NCBI GenBank assembly: GCA_017744365.1
Contig: JAGIBL010000001.1
Coordinates: 372,001-436,000, forward strand
DNA from: Nocardioidaceae bacterium
GTDB lineage: Bacteria > Actinomycetota > Actinomycetes > Propionibacteriales > Nocardioidaceae
Direction: 5' to 3'
DNA length: 64,000 nucleotides
Shown: one piece after another, positions 45,346-53,252 of the stretch
Position numbering within the stretch: the first letter of the stretch is position 1
Layout of the letters: each line of letters opens with the position of its first letter
Translations under genes and position numbers: made by a program
Notes under the pieces: generated by a model
Seen by the model: only the letters and a program-made list of their open reading frames with translations
Told to the model about the DNA's origin: nothing
The model's database searches: none

Positions 45346-47136
45346 CTAGACCACCGGCTCGTCGCGCGGCGTGAGCGCCCGCGCGGCCTGGACCAGTGCC
45401 AGGTGGGAGAGCGCCTGCGGGAAGTTCCCCGCCATCCGGCTCCCGGCGACGTCGTACTCCTCCGAGAGCAGCCCGACGTCGTTGCGCAGCGCGAGCAACC
45501 GCCGCATCAGCGCGTGCGCGTCCTCGGTCCGGCCGGCGCGCGCGTACGCGTCGACCAGCCAGAACGAGCAGGCCAGGAACGGGTGCTCGTCACCGGTCAG
45601 CCCGTCCACGCCGGTCTGGGTCCGGTACCGCATCACCAGGCCGTCGCGGAGCAGGTCGCGCTCGACGGCCTCGATGGTGGCGAGCATCCGAGGGTCGTCA
45701 CCGGACACGAAGCCGACCGCGGCCGCGACCAGCATCGAGGCGTCGGTCTCGTCGGTCTCGTAGTGCTGGCGGAAGGCACCGGACGGACCGACGCCGTGCT
45801 CGAGGATCTCGGCCCGTACGGCGTCGCGCAGTGACTGCCAGCGCTCCACCGGACCGTCGAGCCCGTGCTCCTCGACCGCGCGCACGGCCCGGTCGAAGGC
45901 CACCCAGACCATCATCCGGCTGTGCGTGAAGTGCCGCAGCGGCCCGCGGATCTCCCAGATGCCGTGGTCGGGCAGGTCCCAGGTCTCGGCCAGCCCGTTG
46001 ACCAGCGAGCGCTGCAGCGACCAGCTGTCCGGGGTCTCGTCCAGGCCGGCGTCGCGCGCGGTGGCGAGCGCGCCGATCACCTCGCCGACCACGTCCGTCT
46101 GGCGCTGGTCGACCGCCGCGTTGCCGATCCGCACCGGCAGCGACCTGGCGTACCCGGCGAGGTGGTCGAGCTGGGTCTCCGGCAGGTGCCGGCCGCCGTC
46201 GACGGTGTACATGATCTGCAGGTCCTCGGGGTCGCCGGCGACCGCGCGCAGCAGCCAGTCCCGCCACGGCCCGGCCCGGTCCGGTCGCGAGGTCCCCGTC
46301 ATCGCCTCGACGGCCAAGGCAGCGTCGCGCAGCCAGGAGTAGCGGTAGTCCCAGTTGCGCTCGCCGCCGAAGTCCTCGGGCAGCGACGTGGTCGGCGCCG
46401 CGACGATGCCGCCGGTGTCCTCGTGGGTCAGGCAGCGCAGGGTGTGCAGGCTGCGCAGCACGGCCTCGTGGTACGGGCCGTCCTCCTCGTACTCGGAGGC
46501 CCAGGCCTGCTGCTCGGCGATGGTCCGCTCGATCCGGCTGTCGATGTCCAGCGGGGGCGGTACGTCGCGGTGCGAGGGCACCCAGGTGAGGCTGAAGTCG
46601 AGCCGCTCGCCGGCCTTGACCTCGAGCTCGTCGTGGTGACGGCCGTCCTCGGCCCCGGGAAGCCGGTGCCCGGCGAGCACGATCTTGTCCGGACCGGCGA
46701 CCGCGACGATGACCTCCTCGCCGTCCCGCTTCTCCCGGTGCACCCAGGGCCGGATGGTGCCGTAGTCGAACCGGACGACCAGCTCGTGCAGGATCCGCAC
46801 CGACCCCGTCAGGCCCTCGATGCGGCGGACCAGGTCGGCGCGGCGGTCGCCGATCGGCATCACGTCGGTGATCCGGACGCTGCCGGTGGGCGTGGTGTAC
46901 GTCGACTCCAGGACGGTCGTCGCGTCGACGTACCGGCGCTCGACGGTGACCGGCCCGTGGTCTGGGTCGGGGCCGAGCAGCCAGCGGCTGCCGTCCGGGT
47001 CGCCGAGCAGGTGCGAGAAGCAGGCAGCCGAGTCGTAGCGCGGGAGGCAGAGCCAGTCGACCGAGCCGTTGCGGCCGACCAGGGCGACCGTGTGCCGGTC
47101 GCCGACGATCGCGTAGTCCTCGATGGGCAGAGCCAC
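45346..47136 (-). CDS. Glycoside hydrolase family 15 protein (glucoamylase/trehalase-like)
   Basis: This 596-residue cytoplasmic enzyme has the N-terminal beta-sandwich with IEDYAIVGDRHTVALVGRNG, a linker, and the (alpha/alpha)6 barrel. The catalytic region NWDYRYSWLRDAA and the second acidic site LSEEYDVAGSRMAGNFPQA are both intact. In actinobacteria, enzymes with this layout are often trehalases or alpha-glucan hydrolases. GTG 47136 is the start; a longer open frame upstream crosses cinA and the shared divergent promoter and is rejected. A TAGTGT -10 box 7 nt upstream predicts a leaderless mRNA. Confidence 0.92.
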   Translation of the reverse strand: MALPIEDYAIVGDRHTVALVGRNGSVDWLCLPRYDSAACFSHLLGDPDGSRWLLGPDPDHGPVTVERRYVDATTVLESTYTTPTGSVRITDVMPIGDRRADLVRRIEGLTGSVRILHELVVRFDYGTIRPWVHREKRDGEEVIVAVAGPDKIVLAGHRLPGAEDGRHHDELEVKAGERLDFSLTWVPSHRDVPPPLDIDSRIERTIAEQQAWASEYEEDGPYHEAVLRSLHTLRCLTHEDTGGIVAAPTTSLPEDFGGERNWDYRYSWLRDAALAVEAMTGTSRPDRAGPWRDWLLRAVAGDPEDLQIMYTVDGGRHLPETQLDHLAGYARSLPVRIGNAAVDQRQTDVVGEVIGALATARDAGLDETPDSWSLQRSLVNGLAETWDLPDHGIWEIRGPLRHFTHSRMMVWVAFDRAVRAVEEHGLDGPVERWQSLRDAVRAEILEHGVGPSGAFRQHYETDETDASMLVAAAVGFVSGDDPRMLATIEAVERDLLRDGLVMRYRTQTGVDGLTGDEHPFLACSFWLVDAYARAGRTEDAHALMRRLLALRNDVGLLSEEYDVAGSRMAGNFPQALSHLALVQAARALTPRDEPVV

Positions 47137-47140
47137 GAGG

Positions 47141-47156
47141 CTGACACTAGTGTCAG
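47141..47156. promoter_or_regulatory. Palindrome with two overlapping divergent -10 boxes
   Basis: CTGACACTAGTGTCAG is a perfect 16-bp palindrome. It holds TAGTGT on each strand (plus 47148-47153, minus 47144-47149), each exactly 7 nt before a GTG start (cinA at 47161, GH15 at 47136). The two promoters therefore share a central TA, and one regulator could silence both. Confidence 0.65.
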
Positions 47157-47160
47157 TCCG

Positions 47161-47619
47161 GTGAAGACCCCGGAGATCGCCGCGCGCTTGCACCAGCGGC
47201 TTCTCGCGCGTGGCGAGACGGCGGCGTGCGCCGAGTCGCTGACCGGCGGCGGGGTGGCCGACCTGCTCAGCGGGACGCCGGGCGCCTCGGCGACCTTCGT
47301 GGGCGGAGTGGTCTCGTACGCCACCAGGGTCAAGCGCGACCTGCTCGGGGTCACCGCGGCCCAGGTGGTCTCCGCGGACTGCGCGGCGCAGATGGCCGTC
47401 GGGGTGCGGACCCTGCTGGCCGCGGACTGGGCGGTGGCGACCACCGGCGTCGCCGGGCCGGAGCGGCAGGACGACAAGCCGGTCGGCACCGTGTACGTCG
47501 GCGTGGCCGGTCCGCGCGGGGTGCAGGTGCACCGGCTCTCCCTGCACGGGGACCGGACCGAGATCCGGCAGGGCGCCGCGCGCGCCGCGATCGAGGCGCT
47601 GGCCGATGAGCTCGCCTGA
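47161..47619 (+). CDS. CinA C-terminal domain protein (nicotinamide-nucleotide amidase-like)
   Basis: The 152-residue protein is the stand-alone CinA/PncC amidase domain: ETAACAESLTGGGVADLLSGTPGAS (quoted in part, the AESLTGG site), GGVVSYATRVKRDLLGV and TTGVAGPERQDDKPVGTVYV. PncC-type enzymes deamidate NMN in pyridine nucleotide recycling. Only this domain is present, not the N-terminal COG1058 half. The GTG start follows the shared palindrome promoter. The usual actinobacterial neighbours downstream, clgR and recA, are absent here. Confidence 0.92.
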   Translation: MKTPEIAARLHQRLLARGETAACAESLTGGGVADLLSGTPGASATFVGGVVSYATRVKRDLLGVTAAQVVSADCAAQMAVGVRTLLAADWAVATTGVAGPERQDDKPVGTVYVGVAGPRGVQVHRLSLHGDRTEIRQGAARAAIEALADELA

Positions 47620-48487
47620 TCTCGTCGAGGTGGCCGACGCGCTCTACGCCCTCACCGCCGCCGAGTTCACCAGCGCCCGTGACGCCGCCGCCAAGGCCGC
47701 GGCCGACAAGGACCTGGCCAAGCAGATCAAGGCGCTGCGCAAGCCGTCGGTCGCGGCCTGGGCGGTGAACCTGCTGGTGCGCCGCGAGTCCGAGCAGATC
47801 GACCAGGTGCTCGAGCTGGCGGCGGGCCTGCGCGCGGCCGCGGAGTCCTTGGACGGCGAGGAGCTCCGCACGCTGACCAAGCAGCGGCGGCAGCTGACCG
47901 CCGCGCTCACCACCACGGCCCGCTCGCTGGCCCGCGAGCACGACGTGAAGCTGACCGAGGCGACCGCCGACCAGGTCGAGGGCATGCTGACCGCGGCCAT
48001 GCTCGATCCCGTCGCCGCCGACGTGGTCCGCTCCGGCCTGGTGGTCACCGCGTTCACCTCGACGGGGGTCTCCGAGCTCGACGTACCGTCGGTGTGCGCC
48101 GTACCGGAGGCGCTCGGGCACCGGGCCTCGGCACTCGCCGAGCCCGAGCCCCCGGGTCCGCCCAAGCTGACCGTCGTGAGCGACGAGGCGGTCCGCCGCG
48201 CCGAAGCCCGCGAGCGGGTGCACGAGGCCACCCTGACCCGCGCCGCCGCGGAGGAGGAGGCCGAGCAGATCGCCGCCCGGATCGAGAACCTGCGCGCCCG
48301 GCGACTGCAGCTCGGTGGGGAGATCGACGAGCTGCGCCGCAGACTGGCCTCGCTCGAGGACCAGGTGGACGAGGTCGACGAAGATCTCGACGAGGCAGAA
48401 TCCGCCCACGACGATGCCCTCGCCGAGGTCGCGGACGCCGTACGGGAGCTGGACGCCGCCGAGGCAGCCCTGGCCGCCTTCGACTGA
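47606..48487 (+). CDS. Coiled-coil protein of unknown function
   Basis: The 293-residue cytosolic protein has an N-terminal helical domain with ALTAAEFTSARDAAAKAA, IKALRKPSVAAWAVNLLVR and LTKQRRQLTAAL. A Pro-rich break follows (EPEPPGPPK, about residue 180), then a long coiled coil from about residue 195 to the end rich in E, A, L and R heptads. Relatives occur widely in actinobacteria without assigned function. The start lies inside the cinA 3' end (14-base overlap), so the two are co-expressed. Confidence 0.8.
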   Translation: MSSPDLVEVADALYALTAAEFTSARDAAAKAAADKDLAKQIKALRKPSVAAWAVNLLVRRESEQIDQVLELAAGLRAAAESLDGEELRTLTKQRRQLTAALTTTARSLAREHDVKLTEATADQVEGMLTAAMLDPVAADVVRSGLVVTAFTSTGVSELDVPSVCAVPEALGHRASALAEPEPPGPPKLTVVSDEAVRRAEARERVHEATLTRAAAEEEAEQIAARIENLRARRLQLGGEIDELRRRLASLEDQVDEVDEDLDEAESAHDDALAEVADAVRELDAAEAALAAFD

Positions 48488-48490
48488 CTG

Positions 48491-48531
48491 CCGATCCGTT
48501 GCCTGCGCGTCCGATCCGTTGCATCGGATCG
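48491..48531. repeat. 12-bp direct repeat and hairpin after the coiled-coil gene
   Basis: CCGATCCGTTGC occurs at 48491-48502 and 48511-48522 (20-bp period). CGATCCG (48512-48518) also pairs with CGGATCG (48525-48531), forming a possible terminator between convergent genes. Confidence 0.55.
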
Positions 48532-48538
48532 AAGAGCA

Positions 48539-48564
48539 GGTTTCACATGTGCCTTCGGGAAACC
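48539..48564 (-). repeat. 26-nt stem-loop repeat, copy 2
   Basis: On the minus strand this matches 2112-2137 at 24 of 26 positions, including both arms and the ACATGT core. It lies just past the 3' end of glpK, between convergent genes. Confidence 0.75.
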
Positions 48565-48565
48565 G

Positions 48566-50047
48566 TCACGCCCAGCCCTTCGCCCGCTCCACCGCCTTTT
48601 GCCAGAGGGCGTAGGCGGCGGCGGAGCGCTCGGCGGCGGCCGGGTCGGGCTCGAAGGTCCGGTCCAGCTGCCAGGAGGAGCGCAGGTCGTCGGTGGAGCT
48701 CCAGACGCCGGTGCCCAGACCGGCCATGAAGGCGGCACCGAGGGCGGTGGTCTCGACGATCCGGGGGCGTTCGACCGGCACGCCGAGCAGGTCGGCCTGG
48801 AGCTGGCAGAGCAGGTCGTTCGAGGCGGCGCCGCCGTCGACCGCGACCGAGGTGAGCGCGGGCATCGTGTCGATGACGTCGCGGACCTCGAAGGTGATCG
48901 CCTCCAGGGTCGCCCGGACGATGTGCGCGCGGGTGGTGCCGCGGGTCAGGCCGAGGATCGCGCCGCGGGCGTGCGGGTCCCAGTGCGGGGCGCCCAGGCC
49001 GGTCAGCGCGGGCACGAACACGACCCCGTCGGTGGAGTCGACGGTGGCAGCGATCGCCGCGGTCTCCGCCGCCGTACCGACGATCTGGAGTCCGTCACGC
49101 AGCCACTGCACCGCCGCGCCGGTGACGAAGATGGCGCCTTCGAGGGCGTAGGTGATCGCGCCATCCGGGGTGCGCCAGCCGGCGGTGGAGAGCAGGCCGG
49201 CGTCCGAGCGCTCGACGGTGCCACCGGTGTTGGTGAGGATGAACGAGCCGGTGCCGTACGTGCACTTGGAGTCGCCCACGTCGAAGCAGGTCTGCCCGAA
49301 GAGGGCGGACTGCTGGTCACCGGCGATGCCCGCGATCGGCAGGTCCAGGTCGAGGAAGCTGCGCGGGTCGGTCCGGGCCAGCTCGCCCCAGCTGTCGACC
49401 ACCTCGGGCAGCGCGTCCGTCGGAACGCCGAACAGCTCGCACAGCTCGGGGGACCAGGCGCCCTTCTCCAGGTCGAAGAGCAGCGTCCGGGATGCGTTCG
49501 AGACGTCGGTGAGGTGCCAGGTGCCGCGGGTCATCCGGGCGACCAGGTAGGAGTCGACGGTGCCGATCGCGTAGCGCCCGGAGCCCACCAGGGCCCAGGT
49601 GTTCGGCTCGTGCTCGGCGATCCAGGCGAGCTTGGTGCCGGAGAAGTAGGGGTCCAGCCGCAGGCCGGTCAGCTGGGCCACCCGGTCCTCGTGGCCGGCG
49701 GCCTTGAGCCGCTCGCAGATCTCCGCCGTACGACGGTCCTGCCACACGATCGCGCGGCGCGGGGAACCGAGCGTCTCCCGGTCCCAGAGCAGGACGGTCT
49801 CGCGCTGGTTGGTGATGCCGATGCCGGCCAGGTCGGTCGCCTCGCCGGACCACGACTTGAGGCAGGCGCGGGTCGCCTCGAGGGTTGCCTGCCAGATCTC
49901 CTCGGGCGCGTGCTCGACCCAGCCCGGCTGCGGGAAGTGCTGGGCGAACTCCTGGTAGCCCTTGGCGGCGATGGCACCCTCCGGGGTGACGACCAGTGCC
50001 GTCACCCCGGTGGTGCCTGCGTCGATGGCGAGGATGCTGCGGCTCAT
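48566..50047 (-). CDS. glpK: Glycerol kinase
   Basis: GlpK phosphorylates glycerol to glycerol-3-phosphate. The 493-residue FGGY-family enzyme has the phosphate-1 loop ILAIDAGTTGVTALV, the VEHAPEEIW segment, IGITNQRETVLLWDRETG-like region (ITNQRETVLLWD), VIVWQDRRT-like IVWQDRRTAEIC, and the C-terminal adenosine motif VAVDGGAASNDLLCQLQADL. ATG 50047 gives the family start; the upstream frame to 50155 is rejected. No glpF or glpD is adjacent in the window. Confidence 0.95.
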   Translation of the reverse strand: MSRSILAIDAGTTGVTALVVTPEGAIAAKGYQEFAQHFPQPGWVEHAPEEIWQATLEATRACLKSWSGEATDLAGIGITNQRETVLLWDRETLGSPRRAIVWQDRRTAEICERLKAAGHEDRVAQLTGLRLDPYFSGTKLAWIAEHEPNTWALVGSGRYAIGTVDSYLVARMTRGTWHLTDVSNASRTLLFDLEKGAWSPELCELFGVPTDALPEVVDSWGELARTDPRSFLDLDLPIAGIAGDQQSALFGQTCFDVGDSKCTYGTGSFILTNTGGTVERSDAGLLSTAGWRTPDGAITYALEGAIFVTGAAVQWLRDGLQIVGTAAETAAIAATVDSTDGVVFVPALTGLGAPHWDPHARGAILGLTRGTTRAHIVRATLEAITFEVRDVIDTMPALTSVAVDGGAASNDLLCQLQADLLGVPVERPRIVETTALGAAFMAGLGTGVWSSTDDLRSSWQLDRTFEPDPAAAERSAAAYALWQKAVERAKGWA

Positions 50048-50152
50048 GCCCGGCATCCTGTCAGGAGCCGCCGCGTCGGTGCAGCGTCGGCATGCCTGCA
50101 CGTTGGAGGGACCCGAACGCCACCGAAGGTCCCTGAGCACCGCGCTGGATGG

Positions 50153-50158
50153 CATTGT
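50153..50158 (+). promoter_or_regulatory. Possible -10 box of the AbrB-like gene
   Basis: CATTGT lies 6 nt before ATG 50165, consistent with the leaderless pattern in this genome. Confidence 0.45.
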
Positions 50159-50164
50159 GGACCG

Positions 50165-50305
50165 ATGCGTGTGACCATCGACCAGTCAGGGCGTTTCGTC
50201 ATCCCGAAGGCTGTGCGAGATCGACTTCGGCTCGAGGCCGGGACGGCCGTGGAGATCGTCGAGGACGGTGCTGGTCTGCGGATCGAGCCCGTCCCTCCGG
50301 ACTAG
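50165..50305 (+). CDS. AbrB/MazE/SpoVT-domain protein, 46 residues
   Basis: This very small protein is a complete swapped-hairpin AbrB domain: VTIDQSGRFVIPKAVRDRLR, then the LEAGTAVEIVEDGAGLRIEP half (each given separately). The pattern DxxGRxxIPxxxRxxL is intact. Such domains act as antitoxins or transition-state DNA-binding proteins. No toxin gene (PIN, MazF) follows; the next gene is on the other strand. It is therefore an orphan antitoxin or a stand-alone regulator. Confidence 0.8.
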   Translation: MRVTIDQSGRFVIPKAVRDRLRLEAGTAVEIVEDGAGLRIEPVPPD

Positions 50306-50323
50306 GAGCCGAGGCGGCGCCGA

Positions 50324-51154
50324 CTACCGGCTGCTCGCCTGACGCAGGATCTCCAGCACCTTCTCGTCCACCCAGGAACCGTCCTCGGCCACGCGCATCT
50401 CGTAGTTCTCGGTGCCGACCCAGGCCAGGAAGGTCGGATGGCCGGCGGCCTGCGCCAGCGACTCCAGCTCGGCCTCCAGGTCGGGGGTGACCGCGACCTT
50501 CTCCGCCTCGGTCGAGGCGGTCAGGTACAGGTCGTTGAGGGCGAGCAGGCGGGCGAGCTCGGTCACCGGGTCCGCGTGGTCGTCGACGCGCAGGTCCACC
50601 GCGACGTCGTCGCCCCCGCCGTACCCGGCTCCTTCGCGGACCACCAGCAGCGCCGCGGACTGCCGGCCGCGCTTGTCGCCGCCGGCCCCGTCGCCGGCGG
50701 CCAGGGCGGCCAGCAGCCGGCGGGAGAGCGGCTCGCCCTCGGAGGCGTCCCAGGCCTCGCGCATCGCCTCGACGACCCCGGACCCGGCCAGGATGTTGCC
50801 CTGGATCGCGACACCCTCGCCGGTGTACCCGCCGGCCCACTCGAAGCAGGCGCTGCCCGTGTGCGAGGCGGCACCGCCGTCGGCGTCGACGATGCCGATC
50901 TGCCGGTGGTCGCGCTTGTCGTCCTCCTCGAGCATCCGCTGCAGCGCGACGTCGGCGGTGGCGCCCTCGTCGAGGAGGGAGAGGCCGATGCCCTTCCAGG
51001 CGACGTTCGCGTCGGCCTGGGTGGCGAGCGCGCCGACCCCGGCGACCGCGGCCGGGACCACGTTGCCGACGGCGAGGAACTTGGAGGCGACCGCGACGCC
51101 CCAGCTGGGCTCGCCGTCGGGGCCGATCGCGCGGCCGACGATGGAGAAGGTCAT
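50324..51154 (-). CDS. DUF1028 family protein
   Basis: The 276-residue protein opens with the DUF1028 signature TFSIVGRAIGPDGEPSWGVA, followed by SKFLAVGNVVPAA, GALATQADAN, HTGSACFEWAGG and GNILAGSGVV. The family has an Ntn-hydrolase-like fold and is sometimes annotated as a peptidase or peptidoglycan-binding protein, without proof. A TATCGT box 6 nt before the ATG supports the start and a leaderless mRNA. It is divergent from pfk. Confidence 0.88.
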   Translation of the reverse strand: MTFSIVGRAIGPDGEPSWGVAVASKFLAVGNVVPAAVAGVGALATQADANVAWKGIGLSLLDEGATADVALQRMLEEDDKRDHRQIGIVDADGGAASHTGSACFEWAGGYTGEGVAIQGNILAGSGVVEAMREAWDASEGEPLSRRLLAALAAGDGAGGDKRGRQSAALLVVREGAGYGGGDDVAVDLRVDDHADPVTELARLLALNDLYLTASTEAEKVAVTPDLEAELESLAQAAGHPTFLAWVGTENYEMRVAEDGSWVDEKVLEILRQASSR

Positions 51155-51160
51155 GGGCCG

Positions 51161-51166
51161 ACGATA
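51161..51166 (-). promoter_or_regulatory. -10 box, leaderless promoter of DUF1028 gene
   Basis: TATCGT on the minus strand lies 6 nt before ATG 51154. Confidence 0.55.
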
Positions 51167-51221
51167 GTCAGGTGCACTAGGGTGACCTGGGTCACTTGAA
51201 CGATCCAATCGAGGAGGAACC

Positions 51222-52250
51222 ATGCGCGTCGGAGTGCTCACCGGAGGTGGCGACTGCCCCGGGCTCAACGCCGTGATCCGCGCGGTCGTGCGCAAGGGCG
51301 TGACCGAGTACGGCTACGAGTTCGTCGGGTTCCGGGACGGCTGGCGCGGTCCGCTGGAAGGCATGACGATGCCGCTCGGCATCGACCAGGTCCGCGGCAT
51401 CCTGCCCCGCGGCGGCACCATCCTCGGCTCCTCGCGCACCAACCCGTTCAAGGTCGAGGGTGGCGTCGAGCAGATCAAGGCCAACATCCAGGCCGCCGGG
51501 GTGGACGCGCTGGTCGCCATCGGCGGCGAGGACACCCTCGGCGTGGCCACCAGGCTGCACGACCTCGGCGTCAACGTGGTCGGCGTCCCGAAGACCATCG
51601 ACAACGACCTCTCCGGCACCGACTTCACCTTCGGCTTCGACACCGCGGTCAACATCGCGATGGAGGCGATCGACCGGCTGCACACCACCGCCGAGTCCCA
51701 CCACCGGGTGCTCGTCGTCGAGGTGATGGGCCGGCACGCGGGCTGGATCGCCCTGCACAGCGGCATCGCCGGTGGCGCCAACGTGGTGCTGATCCCGGAG
51801 CGCCCCTTCGACATCGACGAGGTGTGCAAGTACGTGCTGCGCCGGTTCGAGTCCAAGTACGCCGTGATCATGGTGGTCGCCGAGGGCGCCGTCCCCGTCG
51901 AGGGCGGCGACATGACCCTGGTCTCGGGGGAGAAGGACGCCTTCGGGCACGTCCGGCTCGGCGGCATCGGCGACCGGCTGGCCAGCGAGATCGAGGCCCG
52001 GACGGGCAAGGAGGCCCGCGCGGTCGTGCTGGGGCACGTCCAGCGTGGTGGCACCCCGACGGCCTTCGACCGCTGGCTGGCGACGCGGTTCGGGCTGCAT
52101 GCGATCGCCGCGGTCCACGACGGCGAGTTCGGCACGATGATGGCGCTGCGCGGGACGAACATCGTGCGGGTGCCGCTGTCCGAGGGCACCGCGGAGCTCA
52201 AGCTGGTCCAGCCTTCCGAGTACGCGGAGGCCGAGGTCTTCTTCGGATAG
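51222..52250 (+). CDS. pfkA: 6-phosphofructokinase with PPi-type residues
   Basis: The 342-residue enzyme phosphorylates fructose-6-phosphate. The N-terminal TGGGDCPGLNAVIR, the PKTIDNDLSGTDFTFGFDTA catalytic loop and the EVMGRHAGWIAL substrate motif are intact. The key selectivity positions are Asp104 (IGGED) and Lys124 (VPKTID). In ATP-dependent enzymes these are Gly and Gly; Asp plus Lys is the signature of pyrophosphate-dependent PFK, as in Amycolatopsis. The ATG has a GAGGAGGA ribosome binding site. Function as a reversible PPi enzyme is an inference from these residues. Confidence 0.93.
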   Translation: MRVGVLTGGGDCPGLNAVIRAVVRKGVTEYGYEFVGFRDGWRGPLEGMTMPLGIDQVRGILPRGGTILGSSRTNPFKVEGGVEQIKANIQAAGVDALVAIGGEDTLGVATRLHDLGVNVVGVPKTIDNDLSGTDFTFGFDTAVNIAMEAIDRLHTTAESHHRVLVVEVMGRHAGWIALHSGIAGGANVVLIPERPFDIDEVCKYVLRRFESKYAVIMVVAEGAVPVEGGDMTLVSGEKDAFGHVRLGGIGDRLASEIEARTGKEARAVVLGHVQRGGTPTAFDRWLATRFGLHAIAAVHDGEFGTMMALRGTNIVRVPLSEGTAELKLVQPSEYAEAEVFFG

Positions 52251-52251
52251 C

Positions 52252-53181
52252 TCAGGGGAGCAGGACGATCTTCCCCGACGCCCGCCGGCTCGCCAGCAGC
52301 TCGTGCGCGGCGACCACCTCGGTCAGCGGGAACGTCGCCTCGACGAACACCCGCAGCCGCCCGGTCGCGGCCAGCTCGGCCAGCTCGGGGGCGGCGGCCT
52401 CGCGGATCTCCTTGCCCTCCTCGCCACCGGCGCCGAGCACCCGGATGCCCTCGCGCGGGCCGCGGTCGAAGTTGGCGATGGTCGCGATCCGGCCGCGCTC
52501 GGCGACCACGGCCAGCGAGACGTCCAGGGCCTCGTCAGTGCCGGCCAGGTCCAGGGCCGCGTCGATGCCGTCGGGCGCCGCCGCGCGGACGCGGTCGAGG
52601 AGGCCGTCGCCGTACGTGACCGGGACGGCGCCGAGCTCGCGCAGCAGGTCGTGCTGCGACGGCGCCGCCGTACCGACGACCCGGGCACCCCGCAGCACCG
52701 CGAGCTGGACCGCGACAAGCCCGACCCCACCCGCGGCGCCGTGCACCAGCACCGTGTCCCCGGCGCCGAGGTCGACGGCGGTGACGGCGTGCGCCGCCGC
52801 GGTGCCGGTGAGCATCAGGCCGCTGGCCTCGGGCCAGTCCAGGCCGGCCGGCTTGGCGACCACCGTGCGTACCGGCGCGACCACGTCGGTCGCGTAGCCG
52901 CCCCGCACCGGGTGCGCGATCACCTCGTCGCCGACGGCGTGCCCGGTGACGTCGTCGCCGACGGCCGTGACGACTCCGGCGACCTCGAAGCCGAGCGGGA
53001 TCGGGAGCTTCGCCGGGTCGGTGCCCCAGACGCCGGAGTACACCTTCATGTCGGCCTGGTTGACCCCGGCCGCGCGCACCTCGACGAGCACCTCGCCGGG
53101 ACCCGGGACCGGTGCGGACTCCTCGGTGATCGTGAGCACCTCGGGTCCTCCGTACGCCGCGGCACGCACCTGGGTCGTCAT
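52252..53181 (-). CDS. NADP-dependent quinone oxidoreductase (zinc-free MDR family)
   Basis: The 309-residue protein is a medium-chain reductase of the QOR type: VLVEVRAAGVNQADMKVYSG, PLGFEVAGVVTAVGDDVTGH and the cofactor motif VLVHGAAGGVGLVAVQLA. It has none of the zinc-binding cysteines of alcohol dehydrogenases. Members reduce quinones or enones with NADPH. A TAGGAT box lies 7 nt before the ATG. It ends 2 bases from the convergent pfk gene. Confidence 0.9.
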   Translation of the reverse strand: MTTQVRAAAYGGPEVLTITEESAPVPGPGEVLVEVRAAGVNQADMKVYSGVWGTDPAKLPIPLGFEVAGVVTAVGDDVTGHAVGDEVIAHPVRGGYATDVVAPVRTVVAKPAGLDWPEASGLMLTGTAAAHAVTAVDLGAGDTVLVHGAAGGVGLVAVQLAVLRGARVVGTAAPSQHDLLRELGAVPVTYGDGLLDRVRAAAPDGIDAALDLAGTDEALDVSLAVVAERGRIATIANFDRGPREGIRVLGAGGEEGKEIREAAAPELAELAATGRLRVFVEATFPLTEVVAAHELLASRRASGKIVLLP

Positions 53182-53188
53182 GGCCGCG

Positions 53189-53194
53189 ATCCTA
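53189..53194 (-). promoter_or_regulatory. -10 box, leaderless promoter of the quinone oxidoreductase gene
   Basis: TAGGAT on the minus strand lies 7 nt before ATG 53181. Confidence 0.55.
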
Positions 53195-53240
53195 GTGTTC
53201 GCGTCACGGCGTCCGGTCCGGGCCGTTCGCCGCGGGGACG

Positions 53241-53246
53241 TAGACT
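53241..53246 (+). promoter_or_regulatory. -10 box, leaderless promoter of class II DAHP synthase
   Basis: TAGACT lies 6 nt before the GTG at 53253. Confidence 0.6.
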
Positions 53247-53252
53247 CGTCCG

